Positions 5,426 through 7,633 of a stretch of DNA of 7,633 bases are shown in pieces; the first letter of the stretch is position 1; every line of letters begins with the position of its first letter. Below the pieces are notes generated by a model, which was not told the origin of the DNA, did not search any database, and worked only from the letters and a program-made list of their open reading frames with translations. Origin of the DNA: an uncultured Bacilli bacterium (GTDB taxonomy: Bacteria > Bacillota_I > Bacilli_A > RF39 > UBA660); the NCBI GenBank assembly GCA_947629285.1, contig CANRDA010000047.1, positions 1 to 7,633 on the forward strand, written 5' to 3'. Position numbers and translations under genes: made by a program.

Positions 5426-7438
5426 ATGTATAAAACTTTAAAAATGGGATTTAAAAAATCAATAAATTATTTAAAGACCAATATACTTATGACTACATTT
5501 ATAGTAACTTCTCTAATAAATGGATTTTTAGTTAGAGTTTTTACTGTTGGAAATGTATTTGCTTTAAAACCAATACTAGCAGATTTAGTATTTTTACTTG
5601 TGATTACTGCATTTGGATATTTTATTAAGCCTAAACACCAATTTAAGTATTTCTTGTTTTGGAGTTTGCTATTTACAACTATCTGTATAATAAATACAGT
5701 ATATTATAGTAACTATTTATCCTTTGCTTCAGTCTCACTTTTAAAAACTGCAGGAGAGTTAAAAGGTTATACTAATGCTGTTTTTGAAAATATATTAGAG
5801 CCAAAAGACTTTATATTTTTATGGCAAATATTCACTCTTTGTTTTGTACACATACAACTTAGAAGAAAAAAATACTATGACAAAGTAAAAGAGATAGAAA
5901 AAGGTAAAATAAGATTTTTAAATATGACAGTAGTCGCACTAATAGTTTTAGGATTCTTTATATCAATGCTTACATCTACTGATATAGGAAGATTAAAAAA
6001 ACAGTGGAATAGGTCATCTATAGTTATGGAATTTGGTATATATATATATCAAACCAATGACCTTGTTAGTTCTATTAAAACAACTGTAAATGAGATGTTT
6101 GGATATGATGAAGCATATAAAACATTTAGAGAGTACTATGAAAATGTAGATAATACACATGAAAAAAATGAATATACAAATATGTTTAAAGGTAAAAATG
6201 TAATAGTTATACATGGAGAGAGTTTACAAGGATTTACAATGAATCTTAAATTTAATGGTGAAGAACTCACACCAAATCTTAATAAACTTGCAAGTGAAGG
6301 AATATATTTTTCTAACTTTTATTCACAAGAGAGTGTAGGAAATAGTAGTGATAGTGAGTTTACATTCTTAACATCACTCTTACCTTCTAGTAATGGTACA
6401 GTATTTATGAATTACTTTAATAGGGATTATGAGACAATACTGAAACTATTAAAAGATGAGGGATATTATACATTTTCAATGCACGCAAATACTGGGGATT
6501 CTTGGAATAGAAATGTTACATATAGATATTTGGGTTATGATGATTTCTATTATTATACTAAGGACTATGTAATAGATGAAGAAATAGGCTTTGGTCTTTC
6601 TGATAAATCATTCTTTAGACAATCAGTAGATAAAATAGCAGATATTAATGCTAATCATAAAAATTGGTATGGGACACTTATAATGCTTACAAATCATACT
6701 CCATTTAGTGATATTAAAGACCATAGTACATATTCAGTAGATTATATAACTACTGAGGTTAATGAAGAGACTAATGAAGTAGAAGAAGTTACAAAAGAAT
6801 GGTTAGAGGGAACAAAGATTGGTAATTATCTAAAATCAGTTCACTATGCAGATGAGGCAATAGGAGAACTTATGGAAGAGTTAGACGAAAAAGGATTACT
6901 CGATAATACTATAATAGTTTTATATGGAGACCATGATAGTAAATTAAAACCATCTGAATTTAGAAAACTATATGATAGTGAATACTACAAGGATGTACTT
7001 ATAGACCCAACTGATACTGTTGGTACTATTGATGATTTCACATATGAAATAAATAGAGAAGTTCCATTTATAATTTGGTCTAAAGACCTTAAAAAGAAGT
7101 ATAAGCAGGAACACACCAAAGTTATGGGAATGATAGATGTTATGCCAACACTTTCAAATATGCTTGGAGTTACTCCTAAATACGCACTAGGTAACGATAT
7201 ATTTAGTATTGATGAGAATGTAGTAGTATTCCCAAGTGGTAACTGGATATCTAATAAACTATATTATAATAGTTCAAAAGAAAAATTTAGACAGTTAGAC
7301 TTAGAATCTTCTATTGATATGGATTATATAAATAAATATAATGCATATGCAGAAGAAATGATTAATGTTTCAAATGGAATTATAACTTATGATTTAATTA
7401 AAGCATATGAAACAGGTACTGAAACATTAGTAAATTAA
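5426..7438 (+). CDS. ltaS: LTA synthase-family phosphoglycerol transferase
   Basis: LtaS polymerises glycerol-phosphate from phosphatidylglycerol into lipoteichoic acid on the outer face of the membrane. The 670-residue protein has five hydrophobic spans (about 20-38, 46-67, 74-94, 128-145, 166-183), then an extracellular sulfatase-fold domain starting near residue 255. Active-site positions are recognisable against S. aureus LtaS: E265 in HGES (metal ligand, like E255), W360 and R362 (like W354 and R356), H424 in NHTPF (like H416), and D502-H503 in GDHD (like D475-H476). The nucleophile position, Thr in S. aureus LtaS (T300, GKTSDSE), is S307 here (GNSSDSE). An acidic stretch at about 444-458 (EVNEETNEVEEV) looks like a surface insertion. 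No clear signal-peptidase site follows the last span. It could be a related phosphoglycerol transferase of the same fold rather than the main LTA polymerase, but overall layout favours LtaS. A strong terminator follows. Confidence 0.88.
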   Translation: MYKTLKMGFKKSINYLKTNILMTTFIVTSLINGFLVRVFTVGNVFALKPILADLVFLLVITAFGYFIKPKHQFKYFLFWSLLFTTICIINTVYYSNYLSFASVSLLKTAGELKGYTNAVFENILEPKDFIFLWQIFTLCFVHIQLRRKKYYDKVKEIEKGKIRFLNMTVVALIVLGFFISMLTSTDIGRLKKQWNRSSIVMEFGIYIYQTNDLVSSIKTTVNEMFGYDEAYKTFREYYENVDNTHEKNEYTNMFKGKNVIVIHGESLQGFTMNLKFNGEELTPNLNKLASEGIYFSNFYSQESVGNSSDSEFTFLTSLLPSSNGTVFMNYFNRDYETILKLLKDEGYYTFSMHANTGDSWNRNVTYRYLGYDDFYYYTKDYVIDEEIGFGLSDKSFFRQSVDKIADINANHKNWYGTLIMLTNHTPFSDIKDHSTYSVDYITTEVNEETNEVEEVTKEWLEGTKIGNYLKSVHYADEAIGELMEELDEKGLLDNTIIVLYGDHDSKLKPSEFRKLYDSEYYKDVLIDPTDTVGTIDDFTYEINREVPFIIWSKDLKKKYKQEHTKVMGMIDVMPTLSNMLGVTPKYALGNDIFSIDENVVVFPSGNWISNKLYYNSSKEKFRQLDLESSIDMDYINKYNAYAEEMINVSNGIITYDLIKAYETGTETLVN

Positions 7439-7451
7439 TTAATAGTTATGC

Positions 7452-7478
7452 AAAATAGACTATCAGTCTATTTTTTTT
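7452..7478 (+). terminator. ltaS intrinsic terminator
   Basis: A perfect 10-bp stem pairs AAAATAGACT (7452-7461) with AGTCTATTTT (7465-7474) around a 3-nt loop, followed by a run of eight T (7471-7478). This is the clearest terminator in the window and lies 13 bases after the ltaS stop codon. Confidence 0.88.
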
Positions 7479-7569
7479 GATGCAATTATCACATATTCTC
7501 AGAACTTTTCATGAAATTATAAAGTTATATAATACATTTTTAACTATATTTTGTTCTTTTTTCGCTATG

Positions 7570-7627
7570 TTGTAGTTTTTGAGGGATAGTGATATAATAG
7601 AGATGCTTAGAACGAATTTAGAAAGGA
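7570..7627 (+). promoter_or_regulatory. Promoter and SD of a gene beyond the right edge
   Basis: TTGTAG (7570-7575), a 17-bp spacer and an extended -10, TGaTATAAT (TG 7590-7591, hexamer 7593-7598), predict transcription from near 7605. GAAAGGA (7621-7627) is a good SD, with six further bases before the window ends. The start codon is expected within the next few bases, outside the window. Nothing of the coding sequence is visible, so the gene cannot be named. Apart from this and the ltaS terminator, 7439-7633 shows no feature. Confidence 0.6.
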
Positions 7628-7633
7628 AAATAT

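Noticed and set aside
6014..6214. Minus-strand reading frame inside ltaS
   Set aside because: Low-complexity Ile/Tyr/Phe-rich shadow of ltaS, driven partly by the TA repeat near 6040.
7528..7533. TATAAT after the ltaS terminator as a second promoter
   Set aside because: The matching -35 position reads CTTTTC, there is no TG extension, and a much better promoter lies at 7570-7598.
1..7633. Search for CRISPR arrays, tRNA or rRNA genes, insertion sequences and phage genes
   Set aside because: No spaced repeat array, cloverleaf, transposase-like protein or terminal inverted repeats were seen; the longest gene-free stretch is about 195 bases at the right edge.

Overview
The window reads as a stretch of core chromosome from a very AT-rich, walled low-G+C Bacillota, most likely in class Bacilli. 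The reasons are an EzrA division regulator (a family known from Bacilli), a membrane-anchored RNase Y, a polyglycerolphosphate lipoteichoic-acid synthase, AGA-dominated arginine codons and strong Shine-Dalgarno (SD) sequences. EzrA and LtaS argue against a wall-less mollicute. Tryptophan is TGG wherever I checked it, and the five stop codons are TAA or TAG; TGA is used neither as sense nor as stop. I cannot name a genus; an uncultured host-associated Bacilli lineage is only a guess.

All five complete genes lie on the + strand. Positions 1-152 hold a T-rich hairpin, probably a terminator, and an extended -10 promoter. Positions 153-1121 encode a helical protein of unknown function. Positions 1122-1250 carry a repeat element and the ezrA promoter. 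ezrA (1251-2978) ends in a terminator hairpin that contains its stop codon. rny (3090-4643) has its own promoter and a structured leader, and also ends in a terminator over its stop codon. tmk (4706-5380) and ltaS (5426-7438) follow, each with a promoter, and ltaS ends in a strong terminator. Positions 7479-7633 hold no gene, but contain a promoter and SD for a gene that begins just past the right edge.

The genes look like separate transcription units packed head to tail rather than one operon. Each has a recognisable -10 element, four of six promoters carry a TG extension, and three junctions carry intrinsic terminators. Only the tmk-ltaS junction lacks a visible terminator, so read-through there is plausible. 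Functionally the window combines envelope and division (EzrA controls FtsZ-ring placement; LtaS builds lipoteichoic acid), mRNA decay (RNase Y) and DNA precursor supply (thymidylate kinase). EzrA, RNase Y and LtaS are all membrane proteins.

I see no new multi-gene system here. The most rewarding local signals are an inverted repeat that would hide the rny SD, serine in place of the expected catalytic threonine of LtaS, the unknown first gene, and the repeat element in front of the ezrA promoter.
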